A DNA stretch of 64,000 nt from Pseudotabrizicola algicola (GCF_010915705.1 NZ_JAAIKE010000011.1:1-64000), one strand, 5' to 3'. Positions 40,776 through 50,224 are shown, counted from the first letter of the stretch. Notes: generated from the letters alone by a model not told the origin. Numbers and translations are program-made.

Positions 40776-42146
40776 ATGAAGGATCAGACTAGCAATTCCT
40801 GGGAACAGCGCGACATGCACAACGTGTTCCACGGGTTCACCGACCTTGATACTCTGAATCGCAATGGCCCGGTGGTGCTAACGCATGGCGAGGGAATTCA
40901 TGTCTTCGATGTTCACGGAAAGAGCTACATGGATGCCAACTCGGGCCTGTGGAACAACGTCGCGGGCTTCAACCACCGGGGGATAATCGAAGCCCTTTGC
41001 GATCAGGCGCGAAGGTTTCCCGGCTACCATGCTTTCTTCGGTCGTATCGCGGACACGACCGTCGCTCTGTCGGAAAAGCTGATCGAGATTTCGCCATTCC
41101 CAAGCGGCAAGGTCTACTACACCAACTCCGGCTCGGAAGCGAACGACACCGTCGTCAAGATGCTGTGGATGCTGCATCGCCGCAACGGCCAGCCGCAACG
41201 TCGCAAGATCATCTCGCGCGTGAACGCTTACCACGGCGTGACTGTCGCGACCGCCTCCATGACTGGCAAGGCCTACAACGCGGAGTTCGGCCTGCCGCTT
41301 CCGGGCTTCCTGCACGCAGACTGCCCGCACTTCTGGCGGTTTGGACGCGCCGGCGAGACGGAGATAGAGTTCTCGCAACGGCTGGCGCGCAATCTGGAAG
41401 AGTTGATCATCAAGGAGGGCCCCGACACCATCGCTGGCATGTTCGCCGAGCCGGTCCAGGGTGCCGGTGGGGTGATACCGCCCTCAGAAGGCTACTTCGA
41501 GGCCATTCGTCCGATCCTGCGCAAGTATGGCATCCCGCTGATTGCGGACGAGGTAATCACCGGCTTCGGCAGGACCGGAGCGATGTGGGGCAGCGACAAG
41601 TACAATGTCCAACCCGACGCCATCGTCGCCTCGAAATGCATTACGGCAGGCTACTTCCCGATGGGCGCGGTGCTTCTCGGCCCCGATCTCTGCGCTGCAC
41701 TGACTGCTGTGTCCGAGAAGGCCGAGGAATTCCCGCACGGTTTTACTGCAGGGGGTAACCCGCTGGGCAGTGCGGTCGCGCTGAAGGCGCTGGAGGTGCT
41801 TGAAACCGAGGGGCTCTTGGAGAACGTGAACCGGCTGAGTGGGCGTTTCATGTCGGGACTTCGCCAGCTGGGCGAGCACAAGTATGCCGGCGAAGCTCGG
41901 GGCGTTGGCTTCATGGGCGCGGTGGAGCTGGTGGCCGACAAGGCGACGAAGGTTGCGCTGGACGGGTCGTACCAGATTTCAGAGCGGATCGCGAACAAGG
42001 CGCTGGAGAAAGGCTTGATTTGCCGTCCACTTGGCCAGGCCATCGTCCTTGGCCCCCCCTTCGTGATGACCGAGGTGGAAATGGACCGGATGTTCGCCAT
42101 TCTTGCCGACACCATGACCGAAGTGTTCGCCGAAGTCGGTCTCTGA
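40776..42146 (+). CDS. Class III aminotransferase (putrescine/diamine-pyruvate type)
   Basis: The 456-aa PLP enzyme moves an amino group from an omega-amine to a keto acid such as pyruvate, giving an aldehyde. Motifs: YYTNSGSEANDTVVKML, AYHGVT, MFAEPVQGAGGVIPP, LIADEVITGFGRTGAMWG (PLP-binding Asp) and DAIVASKCITAGYFP (catalytic Lys). The family includes SpuC-like polyamine aminotransferases and other omega-transaminases, so the exact substrate is open. It starts the first catabolic operon, followed by the PuuA-like ligase and aldehyde dehydrogenase, and has the palindromic operator in front. Confidence 0.88.
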   Translation: MKDQTSNSWEQRDMHNVFHGFTDLDTLNRNGPVVLTHGEGIHVFDVHGKSYMDANSGLWNNVAGFNHRGIIEALCDQARRFPGYHAFFGRIADTTVALSEKLIEISPFPSGKVYYTNSGSEANDTVVKMLWMLHRRNGQPQRRKIISRVNAYHGVTVATASMTGKAYNAEFGLPLPGFLHADCPHFWRFGRAGETEIEFSQRLARNLEELIIKEGPDTIAGMFAEPVQGAGGVIPPSEGYFEAIRPILRKYGIPLIADEVITGFGRTGAMWGSDKYNVQPDAIVASKCITAGYFPMGAVLLGPDLCAALTAVSEKAEEFPHGFTAGGNPLGSAVALKALEVLETEGLLENVNRLSGRFMSGLRQLGEHKYAGEARGVGFMGAVELVADKATKVALDGSYQISERIANKALEKGLICRPLGQAIVLGPPFVMTEVEMDRMFAILADTMTEVFAEVGL

Positions 42147-42170
42147 CCAAGCTGCCGCGGACTGCCCGAG

Positions 42171-42190
42171 CCCCGGCGTGACAGCCGGGG
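42171..42190 (+). terminator. Intercistronic hairpin, possible attenuator
   Basis: CCCCGGC (42171-42177) and GCCGGGG (42184-42190) with a 6-base loop lie between the aminotransferase and ligase genes. There is no T-run, so it more likely tunes mRNA stability or readthrough than ends transcription. Confidence 0.4.
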
Positions 42191-42224
42191 AACGCCTCCG
42201 ATTTATGTCTGATGGAGTGCCCGA

Positions 42225-43598
42225 ATGCCGGGAGAGAAGCTGAACGTCTCGACCATCGAGGAAGCCCGCGCGCTGGTGAGGGAACGTAATCCGGCCCATG
42301 TGAAGGTGGGGGTCTTCGACGTGGACGGTGTGCTGCGCGGCAAGTACATCGCCCGCGACAAGTTCCTGTCGGCGCTCGATGACGGTTTCGGGTTCTGCAA
42401 CGCCCTGCTGGGCTGGGACGTCAGCGACACCCTTTATGACAATTCGGTCTTTACCGGTTGGCACAGTGGATATCCAGACGTGACCCTGCGGATTCTGCCC
42501 AAAAGCGCGATGGTCCTGCCGTTCGAAAACGAGACGCTGTTCTTCGCGAGCGAGTTCGCCGGCACGGCCGAAGCCATCTGCCCGAGGGGCGTTCTGCGCC
42601 GCGTGCTGGCGCGGGCAGAAAGCATGGGCTTTTCGGTCCGTGCGGCGATGGAGTTCGAGTTCTTTATGTTCCAAGAGACCCCAGACACGCTGAAGGCGAA
42701 GGATTTCCGGGATCTCCAGACGCTGTCTCCGGGAAGTTTCAGTTATTCCCTTCTTCGGTCGATGGTGCAGGAGGGGCTCTATCAGGAAATCCTGGACACT
42801 TTCGGATCCATCGGCATTTCGCTGGAAGGTCTGCACGCCGAAACCGGCCCGGGCGTGGTGGAAACCGCCATCGCTGTGGACGAGGCGATGGCGATGGCCG
42901 ACAAAGCCTCGATCTTCAAGGCGTTCATGAAGGTACTGGCCCAGAAGCGGGGCTTGATGGCGACCTTCATGGCGAAATGGAACGAGACCCTTTCGGGTCA
43001 GAGCGGCCACACACATATGTCGCTTTGGTCGACAGCAGGCCTGCCTCTGTTCCACGACCCCGCGGCGCCCGACGGGATGAGCGAGACGATGCGGCTTTTC
43101 CTCGGCGGGCAGCTTGCCTACTTACGTGAGTTCGCCGCGATGGTTGCGCCGAACATCAACAGCTATTCGCGCCTGACGCCCGGCTACTGGGCGCCGACGG
43201 CAGCGACCTGGGGCATCGACAACCGGACCGTCGGGATCAGGGTCATCCCCGGCTCGCCTAAGTCGCAGAGGCTAGAGTACCGTGTTCCGGGATCTGACGT
43301 GAACCCCTACTTGTCAATGGCCGCCGCGATCGGATCGGGGCTTCTGGGGATCGAGCGAGGCATCGATCCAGGAGCAAGGTCCGTCGGAAACGCCTACGCC
43401 CAGGACATCCCCGAATCTCGGCGCCTGCCTGGAAACTTGGAGACGTCGGCTGTACTGCTTCAGCAGTCCGAGGCGGCCATCGATCTATTCGGCCCGGCCT
43501 TCGTGCGCCACTTCTCGGACTCCCGCCTGTTCGAGGCACGCCAATACGCCCGTGCGGTCACGGATTGGGAGCTGAAGCGCTATTTCGAGATCCTCTGA
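42225..43598 (+). CDS. Glutamine-synthetase-family ligase (PuuA-like gamma-glutamylamine synthetase)
   Basis: The 457-aa protein has the glutamine synthetase catalytic fold: AMEFEFFMF, LEGLHAETGPGVVETAIA (metal-binding glutamates), SGQSGHTHMSLW, TAATWGIDNRTVGIRV (substrate loop) and SQRLEYRVPGSDVNPYLSMA. Family members in amine operons (PuuA, IpuC, GlnA4 types) use ATP to join glutamate to an amine such as putrescine. It stands between an aminotransferase and an aldehyde dehydrogenase, so it belongs to a gamma-glutamylated amine pathway or is a parallel route for amine use. Confidence 0.87.
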   Translation: MPGEKLNVSTIEEARALVRERNPAHVKVGVFDVDGVLRGKYIARDKFLSALDDGFGFCNALLGWDVSDTLYDNSVFTGWHSGYPDVTLRILPKSAMVLPFENETLFFASEFAGTAEAICPRGVLRRVLARAESMGFSVRAAMEFEFFMFQETPDTLKAKDFRDLQTLSPGSFSYSLLRSMVQEGLYQEILDTFGSIGISLEGLHAETGPGVVETAIAVDEAMAMADKASIFKAFMKVLAQKRGLMATFMAKWNETLSGQSGHTHMSLWSTAGLPLFHDPAAPDGMSETMRLFLGGQLAYLREFAAMVAPNINSYSRLTPGYWAPTAATWGIDNRTVGIRVIPGSPKSQRLEYRVPGSDVNPYLSMAAAIGSGLLGIERGIDPGARSVGNAYAQDIPESRRLPGNLETSAVLLQQSEAAIDLFGPAFVRHFSDSRLFEARQYARAVTDWELKRYFEIL

Positions 43599-43633
43599 CC
43601 GAAGTGGCAGGACTAAGCAAACTGGAGCGACGA

Positions 43634-45028
43634 ATGAATGCCATCATCCAATGCGTGTCCCCTGTCGACGGTAGCGTCCATGTAGAGCGGACCGCGATGT
43701 CCCTCGAACAAGGACGGGAGAGTTTTGCCCGGGCCAAAGCCGCGCAGGCTGGCTGGGAAACGATACCGCTTGCGGAAAGGACCGCGATGCTCGGCAGGGC
43801 AGTGGACTATTTCGTCGCGCACCAGGACGCGATCGCGCTTGAGATCTCCTGGCAGATGGGTCGCCCGGTCTCGCAGGCGGTGGGGGAAATTAGGGGGCTG
43901 GAGGAGCGCGCGCGCTATATGCTTGGCATCGCGCGACAGGCGCTGGCCCAGGATGAACTTCCACTGAACGGCCTGGCGCTTAGGACGATCCGTCGTGAGG
44001 CGCTAGGAACCGTCCTGGTGATCGCGCCCTGGAACTTTCCGCTGCTGACCGCGACGAATGCGATCTTCCCGGCCCTTGCTGCGGGGAACGCAGTGATCTT
44101 GAAGCATTCGGCACAGACGCTGCTTTGCGGAGAGCGGTTTGCAGCGGCCTTTGCCGCAGCCGGGATGCCGGAGGGGGTCTTCCAGTTGCTGATGACGACC
44201 AACGGCGACACCACCCGGCTGATCGGGGAGGCGCATCACGATCATGCCGTCTTCACCGGCTCGGTTGAGGTCGGGCGTGACTTGCAGAAGGCAAACGCGG
44301 GAAGTTTCAGCGGCATTGATCTGGAACTTGGCGGAAAAGATCCGGCCTATGTCCGCGCCGATGCGAATGTCGCCTTCGCGGCAGAGCAGATCGTGGATGG
44401 GGCGTTCTTCAATTCCGGTCAGTCATGCTGCGGGATCGAACGCGTCTACGTGCACAAGGCTGTCTATGAGGATTTCGTCGCCAAAGTGGTCGCTATTGTC
44501 AGGGCCTATCGGCTGGGCAATCCGACCGACCCGAATGTGACGCTGGGCCCGGTTGTCAGCACGAAGGCAGCGGACTTCGTGCGGGGCCAGATCACCGACG
44601 CCGTAGCACAAGGTGCGCGGGCACTAATCGCGCCAGCCGACTTTCCGGCGAGCAAAGAGGGTACGCCCTATCTCGCGCCGCAAGTTCTGGTCGACGTGAC
44701 GCACGGGATGCGGGTGATGACGGAAGAGAGTTTTGGCCCTGTAGTCGGTATCATGGCGGTGGACAGCGACGACGAGGCGGTGCGGCTGATGAACGAAAGC
44801 CGGTATGGCCTGACCACCTCCATCTGGACGAGGGACCTTGCGGTTGCCGAGACAATCTCGCGTCGGATGGAAACTGGGACATGCTTTGCCAATCGTTGCG
44901 ACTACCTTGATCCGGGCCTTGCCTGGACTGGCGTCAAGGACACCGGGCGTGGGTGTTCGCTGTCAACGCATGCCTACGCTCACCTGACGCGACTGAAGTC
45001 CTACCATTTCAGGACACAGCCGGATTGA
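43634..45028 (+). CDS. NAD(P)-dependent aldehyde dehydrogenase (PuuC-like)
   Basis: The 464-aa enzyme oxidises an aldehyde to the acid. It shows VLVIAPWNFPLLTATNAIFP, VFTGSVEVGR (cofactor loop), LELGGKDPAYV (catalytic Glu region) and FFNSGQSCCGIERVYV (nucleophilic Cys), ending in GRGCSLSTHAYAHLTR. The natural substrate would be the aldehyde made by the aminotransferase two genes upstream. It is the last gene of this operon and converges with the P1 peptidase gene. Confidence 0.9.
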   Translation: MNAIIQCVSPVDGSVHVERTAMSLEQGRESFARAKAAQAGWETIPLAERTAMLGRAVDYFVAHQDAIALEISWQMGRPVSQAVGEIRGLEERARYMLGIARQALAQDELPLNGLALRTIRREALGTVLVIAPWNFPLLTATNAIFPALAAGNAVILKHSAQTLLCGERFAAAFAAAGMPEGVFQLLMTTNGDTTRLIGEAHHDHAVFTGSVEVGRDLQKANAGSFSGIDLELGGKDPAYVRADANVAFAAEQIVDGAFFNSGQSCCGIERVYVHKAVYEDFVAKVVAIVRAYRLGNPTDPNVTLGPVVSTKAADFVRGQITDAVAQGARALIAPADFPASKEGTPYLAPQVLVDVTHGMRVMTEESFGPVVGIMAVDSDDEAVRLMNESRYGLTTSIWTRDLAVAETISRRMETGTCFANRCDYLDPGLAWTGVKDTGRGCSLSTHAYAHLTRLKSYHFRTQPD

Positions 45029-45052
45029 AGAGGCGCGTCGGGCCAGCCCGGA

Positions 45053-46132
45053 TCAGTCAGCTTTTCCAGCCCGGCGCAGGACTTCGGTAACGGCAGGACC
45101 GTCGAGCGCGCGGCAGACGAGCCCGGCAGGCTTTATCGAGGTCAGCGGCTCTGCCGCCAGCATCGCGTTCAGGATCGCCTCGTCAGTGGCCTGCACTACG
45201 GCTTCGTATGCCGGGTCCATTTGTTCGTCATTCAGGTGCCGGAATGTCTGAACGGTGGTATCGAACTGCGGCAACGGCCGTCCGTTCGCCGTGCTAAAGG
45301 CGAGGAAGATGTCGCCTGAGCTGTTGCCTCCCGGCGTTCCGGACCGGCTGATCCCGATTGCGGCGCGGCGTGCAAGTCTGGAAAGCTGGTCTGGCCGCAG
45401 GGGCGCATCGGTGGCGACGATGACGATGATCGATCCGCGTTCCTGACCCAGAAACGCATCCTCGGTCAGAATTGTGCCCACGGGTTCGCCAAGGATTGTA
45501 AGCCATTCCCGTCTGCCGTGGTTGGCCTGGACAAGGACCCCGAAGGTGAGCTCACGGTCGCCGATCCGAACTAGGCGCGACGATGTGCCGGTGCCACCCT
45601 TGAACTCGTAGCAGATCATTCCGGTCCCGCCGCCAGAGTTGCCTTCCGTCACAGGGCCTCCGCGTGCGCCGGTGATTGCCGAAAGAACGTGGTCGGCCGA
45701 AACGTGGAAGCCGTTGATATCATTCAAAACGCCGTCGTATGTTTCGGCGATGACCGGCATGGCCCAGAGGTGATTGTCACGGAATGCCTCGCCGTAGTGC
45801 GAAACGATCCACCTAGTCGCGGCGTGGTGCGCCGTTCCGACGGCATGAGTGTTGGTGATGCAGATCGGGCCCAGGAAATGTCCGGCGTCCCTGATCCAGT
45901 GCGCCCCGGTCATTTCGCCGTTTCCGTTCAGAACATGCAGACCGGCGTGGGCAATCTGTGGCACGGGATTGTGGCCGAACGGCAAGATCGCGGTAACGCC
46001 GGTTCGCACTTTTCCTTCGGGCTGAAGGAGCGTCGTCATGCCCACCAGAACTCCTGCAACATCGGTTATTGCGTTCGATGGCCCCGTCCTTCCTGTCAAC
46101 TTCCAGCCCAGTTCGCGAGCACGTTTGCGCAT
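45053..46132 (-). CDS. P1-family (DmpA/BapA-like) aminopeptidase
   Basis: The 359-aa protein is an Ntn-type, self-processing peptidase of the DmpA family: GPSNAITDVAGVLVGM at the N terminus, ITNTHAVGTAHHAATRW, EGNSGGGTGMICYEFKGGTG and PGGNSSGDIFLAFSTANG, where the Ser after Asn-Ser/Gly is the expected nucleophile region. DmpA/BapA enzymes release D-, beta- or unusual N-terminal amino acids from amides. In this island it may hydrolyse an amide or gamma-glutamyl-type intermediate. It is divergent from the transporter genes and shares their control region. ATG 46132 or 46135 can start it. Confidence 0.88.
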   Translation of the reverse strand: MRKRARELGWKLTGRTGPSNAITDVAGVLVGMTTLLQPEGKVRTGVTAILPFGHNPVPQIAHAGLHVLNGNGEMTGAHWIRDAGHFLGPICITNTHAVGTAHHAATRWIVSHYGEAFRDNHLWAMPVIAETYDGVLNDINGFHVSADHVLSAITGARGGPVTEGNSGGGTGMICYEFKGGTGTSSRLVRIGDRELTFGVLVQANHGRREWLTILGEPVGTILTEDAFLGQERGSIIVIVATDAPLRPDQLSRLARRAAIGISRSGTPGGNSSGDIFLAFSTANGRPLPQFDTTVQTFRHLNDEQMDPAYEAVVQATDEAILNAMLAAEPLTSIKPAGLVCRALDGPAVTEVLRRAGKAD

Positions 46133-46178
46133 CATTTCGGCATTCCTTCACTTGCTTGGCGTGAGTTCGCTAAACTTC

Positions 46179-46223
46179 TTGCCAGACTCCGGATCTTATG
46201 TATTTTGATTATAGCAAAAAACA
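46179..46223 (+). promoter_or_regulatory. Promoter and second palindromic operator before the ABC transporter operon
   Basis: TTGCCA (46179-46184) and TATTTT (46201-46206) are 16 bases apart. GTATTTTG (46200-46207), six bases, then GCAAAAAACA (46214-46223) repeats exactly the conserved arms of the site at 40738-40761. The site lies in the gap shared with the divergent P1 peptidase gene. Confidence 0.6.
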
Positions 46224-46252
46224 AGAACGACTCATCGGGGAGCGTTGACCAT

Positions 46253-47359
46253 ATGGGGTTCCTGCAGATCCTTTCTGCCCGCAAAGTGTACCAGACACCC
46301 GAAGGCTCATCGGTTCAGGCACTTGACGATGTTACTATCAACATAAGGAACAATGAATTTCTCACGCTGCTAGGTCCGTCCGGTTGCGGCAAGACCACCT
46401 TGTTGAAGTGCATTGCTGGTTTCGAGGATTTGGACGGTGGTGATCTAATCCTGGACAGCAAAAGTCTGCGGAGCGTGCCACCGCACAAGCGGCCGTTCAA
46501 CACGGTCTTTCAGAATTATGCACTGTTCCCGCACATGACGGTCGAACAGAACGTGGCCTATGGGATGGAAGTGGCTGGTGTATCTAAGGTCGAGCGTGAC
46601 CGCCGCGCGGGCGAGGCGCTGGACTTGGTGGGGCTCTCGGGGTTTGGAGGACGACGTCCGACGCAACTGTCGGGTGGCCAGCAACAACGCGTCGCACTTG
46701 CCCGGTCGCTGGTCTTGAAGCCGAAGGTCCTTCTCCTAGACGAGCCTCTGTCGGCGCTGGACCGAAAGATGCGCGAGACCATGCAGATCGAGCTAAAGAA
46801 CCTGCAGCATGCCGTGGGGATCACATTCGTCTTCGTAACGCACGATCAGGAAGAAGCGCTTGCGATGTCCGACCGAATTGCGGTGCTTGCGCAGGGACGG
46901 CTTCAGCAACTGGATACCCCGACCGAGGTTTACGACAAGCCTGCAAACGAATTCGTTGCGAATTTTGTCGGGACGTCGAACATGTTCGCGGGCACCGTCG
47001 CGTCCATAAGCGGCGACCGGGTGATCCTGGAGACTGGGAACGGGCGGCGGCTGGCGGCAACCAGCACGGCGTTTCGGGTCGGTGACCAGGTAAGGCTTGT
47101 TCTGCGGCCCGAACATCTGACGATCCTGGCCCGGGACGAAACGGGCGATGCCGACGTTCCGGCAATCGAAGGCCGGGTCAGGGAGACAGTCTTCGTGGGC
47201 TCGACAATGCAGGTCCACGCCGACATCGGGCACGGACGTACAGCGCTTGTTTCGCATCCGCATACCCGGCGCGGGTCCAGCGACATCGCTCCGGGTGCCG
47301 AGGTCCGCATCGGCTACTCGGCGGCGTCCGGCCACCTGATTCCGATGCGGAGCGCTTGA
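46253..47359 (+). CDS. PotA-like ABC transporter ATP-binding protein
   Basis: The 368-aa ATPase energises import of a polyamine-type substrate. Walker A is LLGPSGCGKTTLLKCIAG, the signature is [16 protein letters not shown], Walker B is VLLLDEPLSALD, and the H-loop is FVTHDQEEALAMSD. A C-terminal TOBE domain (VRLVLRPEHLTIL) completes the PotA/FbpC layout. ATG 46253 follows GGGGAG; the long upstream open frame is antisense to the P1 peptidase and not part of the gene. Confidence 0.92.
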   Translation: MGFLQILSARKVYQTPEGSSVQALDDVTINIRNNEFLTLLGPSGCGKTTLLKCIAGFEDLDGGDLILDSKSLRSVPPHKRPFNTVFQNYALFPHMTVEQNVAYGMEVAGVSKVERDRRAGEALDLVGLSGFGGRRPTQLSGGQQQRVALARSLVLKPKVLLLDEPLSALDRKMRETMQIELKNLQHAVGITFVFVTHDQEEALAMSDRIAVLAQGRLQQLDTPTEVYDKPANEFVANFVGTSNMFAGTVASISGDRVILETGNGRRLAATSTAFRVGDQVRLVLRPEHLTILARDETGDADVPAIEGRVRETVFVGSTMQVHADIGHGRTALVSHPHTRRGSSDIAPGAEVRIGYSAASGHLIPMRSA

Positions 47360-47360
47360 C

Positions 47361-48266
47361 ATGGCGGGCGATCGTTTCATGGCGGCGCGGAAGCGGAACG
47401 CGCTTCTCCTACTGCTCGCGCCCATCTCGATCATTCTGGGGATATTCTTTTTGATCCCGCTGGGAATCGTCGTTGTCTACAGCTTTCTGGAGCCGGGACT
47501 TTACGGGGGCGTGGAGTGGACCTGGTATCCCTATAATTACGGTCGCATTCTGGGATGGCCGCTAAACGATTATGAGGAATTCGACCCGATCTACCTGAAG
47601 ATATTCGCCACGTCGCTGAAATATGCCTTGATGACGGTCGTGTTCTCGCTGCTGATCTGCTACCCGGCGGCGTTCTGGGTTAGCCGCAGAAGCGAACGCT
47701 GGAAGGGGTTCGTCCTTTTCCTGATCACCTTGCCCTTCTTCGCCAGCCTGCTCATTCGGATTTATGCGTGGCTGCTGCTTCTACGACCGACCGGCTTTGT
47801 GAACACGGCGCTGGAAGCTGCAGGAATCATTTCCCAACCGCTCGATCTGCTGTTCTCGGGCACGGCAGTGGTTCTGGGCATGGTCTACATCTTCACGCCG
47901 TTCATGTTCCTTCCGATCTACGCGAACGTGGAAAAGCTCGACTTCTCGCTGGTGCGGGCGTCGCAGGACCTCGGGGCAAGCCCAATCCAGACCTTTCTGC
48001 GTGTCATTCTGCCGCTGACTGCACCCGGGATGGTCGCGGGTTCGATCATCGTATTCATCCCTGCCCTTGGAAACTTCATCGTGCCCTCTCTTCTGGGTGG
48101 GGCAAAGGTCCAGATGACCGGCAACCTCATCGAGCGCTCCTTCCTTCAGTCGCGGGACTGGCCATTCGGCTCGGCGTTGGCACTGCTGATCATGGCATCG
48201 GTCGTCGTGGTGCTGATGATCCAGACCGTCAAAGCCGGTCGCGCAAAGGGCGGGAGACCAGCATGA
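47361..48266 (+). CDS. PotB-like ABC permease
   Basis: The 301-aa integral membrane protein has about six helices, starting with LLLLAPISIILGIFFLIPL, and the coupling loop SQDLGASPIQTFLRVILPLT (EAA motif) that contacts the ATPase. It begins 1 base after the potA-like stop and overlaps the next permease gene by 4 bases. Confidence 0.9.
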   Translation: MAGDRFMAARKRNALLLLLAPISIILGIFFLIPLGIVVVYSFLEPGLYGGVEWTWYPYNYGRILGWPLNDYEEFDPIYLKIFATSLKYALMTVVFSLLICYPAAFWVSRRSERWKGFVLFLITLPFFASLLIRIYAWLLLLRPTGFVNTALEAAGIISQPLDLLFSGTAVVLGMVYIFTPFMFLPIYANVEKLDFSLVRASQDLGASPIQTFLRVILPLTAPGMVAGSIIVFIPALGNFIVPSLLGGAKVQMTGNLIERSFLQSRDWPFGSALALLIMASVVVVLMIQTVKAGRAKGGRPA

Positions 48267-49099
48267 AGAACAAGCGCCAGATGTTGTGGTCGGCTTTGCT
48301 GAAGGGTTACGGGGTCCTCTTCCTCGTCTTCCTTTACCTGCCGCTGGGCTTGATCGTCGCCTTCTCGTTCAACGCCAACCCGATCAACGTCGCCGAATGG
48401 ACCGGCTTCACGCTGGACTGGTATGCTACGATCTTTCAGGGAGCGAGCGTCGAGGGCAACTTCGATGCCGCCTTTACGGAATCGCCCGAGCGCATCTTCG
48501 ACGTGATCCGGACCAGCTTTGTCGTCGCCCTGTCGGCGGCTAGTGCGGCGACGGTGATCGGCACTGCGACGGCGCTTGCGCTTGCGCGGCACAAGTTCTT
48601 CGGCAAGCGGTTCTATCAGGCGTTGCTGTTGCTGCCGATGCTTGTCCCGGACATCGTGCTGGGGATCGCCCTGCTGATCTTTTTCGTCGGCGTCGGGATC
48701 GAGCTTGGCCTGATGACAATCATCATTGGCCATGTGACCTTTCTATCAAGCTATGTCTTCGTCGTCGTGTCGGCACGGCTGGCGGGCATGGACACCACGT
48801 TGGAGCAGGCCTCGGCCGATCTGGGTGCCGGACCGCTCACAACGTTCCGGCGCGTGACGCTGCCGCAGATTATGCCAGGCGTGGTGGGCGGTTTCCTTCT
48901 GGCCTTCATCATCTCGCTCGACGACGTGGTGATCACCTACTTCATCGCGGGCGTCGGCTCGCAAACACTGCCACTGTTCATCTTGGCGATGATGCGGCGG
49001 GGCCTGCGGCCGCAGATCACGGCACTTGCCGTCTTGATCCTGCTGTTCTCGCTGATCGTCGCCAGCATCGGCCTGATCCTGCGCAATCGCAAACCATGA
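48263..49099 (+). CDS. PotC-like ABC permease
   Basis: The 278-aa permease opens with GYGVLFLVFLYLPLGLIVAF and FSFNANPINVAEWTGFTLDW, typical of PotC, and carries the EAA loop ASADLGAGPLTTFRRVTLPQ. It forms the channel with the PotB-like protein. It ends 29 bases before the binding-protein gene. Confidence 0.9.
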   Translation: MKNKRQMLWSALLKGYGVLFLVFLYLPLGLIVAFSFNANPINVAEWTGFTLDWYATIFQGASVEGNFDAAFTESPERIFDVIRTSFVVALSAASAATVIGTATALALARHKFFGKRFYQALLLLPMLVPDIVLGIALLIFFVGVGIELGLMTIIIGHVTFLSSYVFVVVSARLAGMDTTLEQASADLGAGPLTTFRRVTLPQIMPGVVGGFLLAFIISLDDVVITYFIAGVGSQTLPLFILAMMRRGLRPQITALAVLILLFSLIVASIGLILRNRKP

Positions 49100-49128
49100 A
49101 AACCAACACCAACACGGGAGAGACCTGC

Positions 49129-50169
49129 ATGACACTGACATCGAAGGCTATTCGGACACTCGGCTCGGCCGCGATGCTTGCGCTGATGAGTCAAGGGGCA
49201 GCCGCGGAAGGCAAGCTGAACCTCTACAACTGGGGCGATTATATCAACCCGGAGCTGATCGACGCATTCAGCAAGGAATTCGGAGTCGAGGTGACGCTGG
49301 ACACATATTCGACCAACGAGGAGATGCTTGCCCGCATTCAGGCAGGCGCCGCAGGCTACGACCTGGTCTGGCCGTCGGTCCACATGCACGACATCATGCA
49401 GCAGCTGGGCCTTTTGCAGCCGGCCAATCCCAACCAGATGCCGGGCTGGGAGAATATCGATCCGGCCGCCCTGCGGTCGCAGGCCGACCCCAACGGCGAT
49501 TACTGCATGCCCTATGCCTGGGGCGCGGTCGGCATCTTCTACAACAAGAAGCTGATCCCGGAGTTGAAGAGCTGGGATGAGTTTTTCGCCTATGCAAATG
49601 CGAACCCCGGGAAAGTGACGATGCTTGACGACCTGCGCGAAACGCTCGGCGTCGGACTGATCATGACCGGGTCGTCAGTCAACTCGCGCAATCCTGATGA
49701 GATCGCCAAGGCTGAGGCCTTCATCGCCGAACAGGTACCGAACATCGGCGCCTTTCGCTACGATGTGATCCCGCTGGTGACCTCGGGTGACATCGCGGCA
49801 GGCCACTACTACGTAGGTGCCGTGCTGAATGTTCTGCAGGACCCCGAAAACCTCGGCTACGTAATCCCTGCAGAAGGTGCGACGATGTACCAGGAAGACA
49901 TCTGCATGCTGGCCTCCGCCCCAAACGTCGAGAATGCCAAGCTCTTCATGCAGTTCATGATGCGGCCGGAGAGCGCTGCCAAGAATGCCGAGCGCTTGAC
50001 CAACGGGACAGTAAATACGGCGGCACTCGACCTCCTTCCGGAAAACCTGCGGAGCAACCCGTCGATCAATCCTCCCGCAGAAGTGCGCGCCAAGCTGCAG
50101 ATTTTCGAGGACCTGGGAAAGGACCTGCGGCTGTACACGAAGGCCTGGGACCGGATCAAGACCAATTGA
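49129..50169 (+). CDS. PotD/PotF-like periplasmic substrate-binding protein
   Basis: The 346-aa exported protein has a signal peptide ending QGAAAEG and the polyamine-binding opening KLNLYNWGDYINPELIDAFS, then VTLDTYSTNEEMLARIQAGA and YDLVWPSVHMHDIMQQLGLL. The family binds putrescine, spermidine or related cations, as in PotD/PotF. Ligand-determining residues were not checked by alignment, so an amide or other amine is possible. GGGAGAGA supports ATG 49129 over 49096. Confidence 0.9.
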   Translation: MTLTSKAIRTLGSAAMLALMSQGAAAEGKLNLYNWGDYINPELIDAFSKEFGVEVTLDTYSTNEEMLARIQAGAAGYDLVWPSVHMHDIMQQLGLLQPANPNQMPGWENIDPAALRSQADPNGDYCMPYAWGAVGIFYNKKLIPELKSWDEFFAYANANPGKVTMLDDLRETLGVGLIMTGSSVNSRNPDEIAKAEAFIAEQVPNIGAFRYDVIPLVTSGDIAAGHYYVGAVLNVLQDPENLGYVIPAEGATMYQEDICMLASAPNVENAKLFMQFMMRPESAAKNAERLTNGTVNTAALDLLPENLRSNPSINPPAEVRAKLQIFEDLGKDLRLYTKAWDRIKTN

Positions 50170-50186
50170 TCTGAAGAGGCGGGTGG

Positions 50187-50204
50187 CGGGGCGGCGTCGC
50201 CCCG
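50187..50204 (+). terminator. Hairpin between binding-protein and amidase genes
   Basis: CGGGGCG (50187-50193), GCGT, CGCCCCG (50198-50204), followed by a moderately T-rich stretch. It probably attenuates transcription between the highly expressed binding protein and the amidase genes. Confidence 0.45.
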
Positions 50205-50224
50205 TCCGTTATTAGGGGACAAAG

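Noticed and set aside
45689-46252. N-terminal extension of the PotA-like protein
   Set aside because: The extra residues are antisense to the P1 peptidase; ATG 46253 has a ribosome-binding site and the normal family N terminus.
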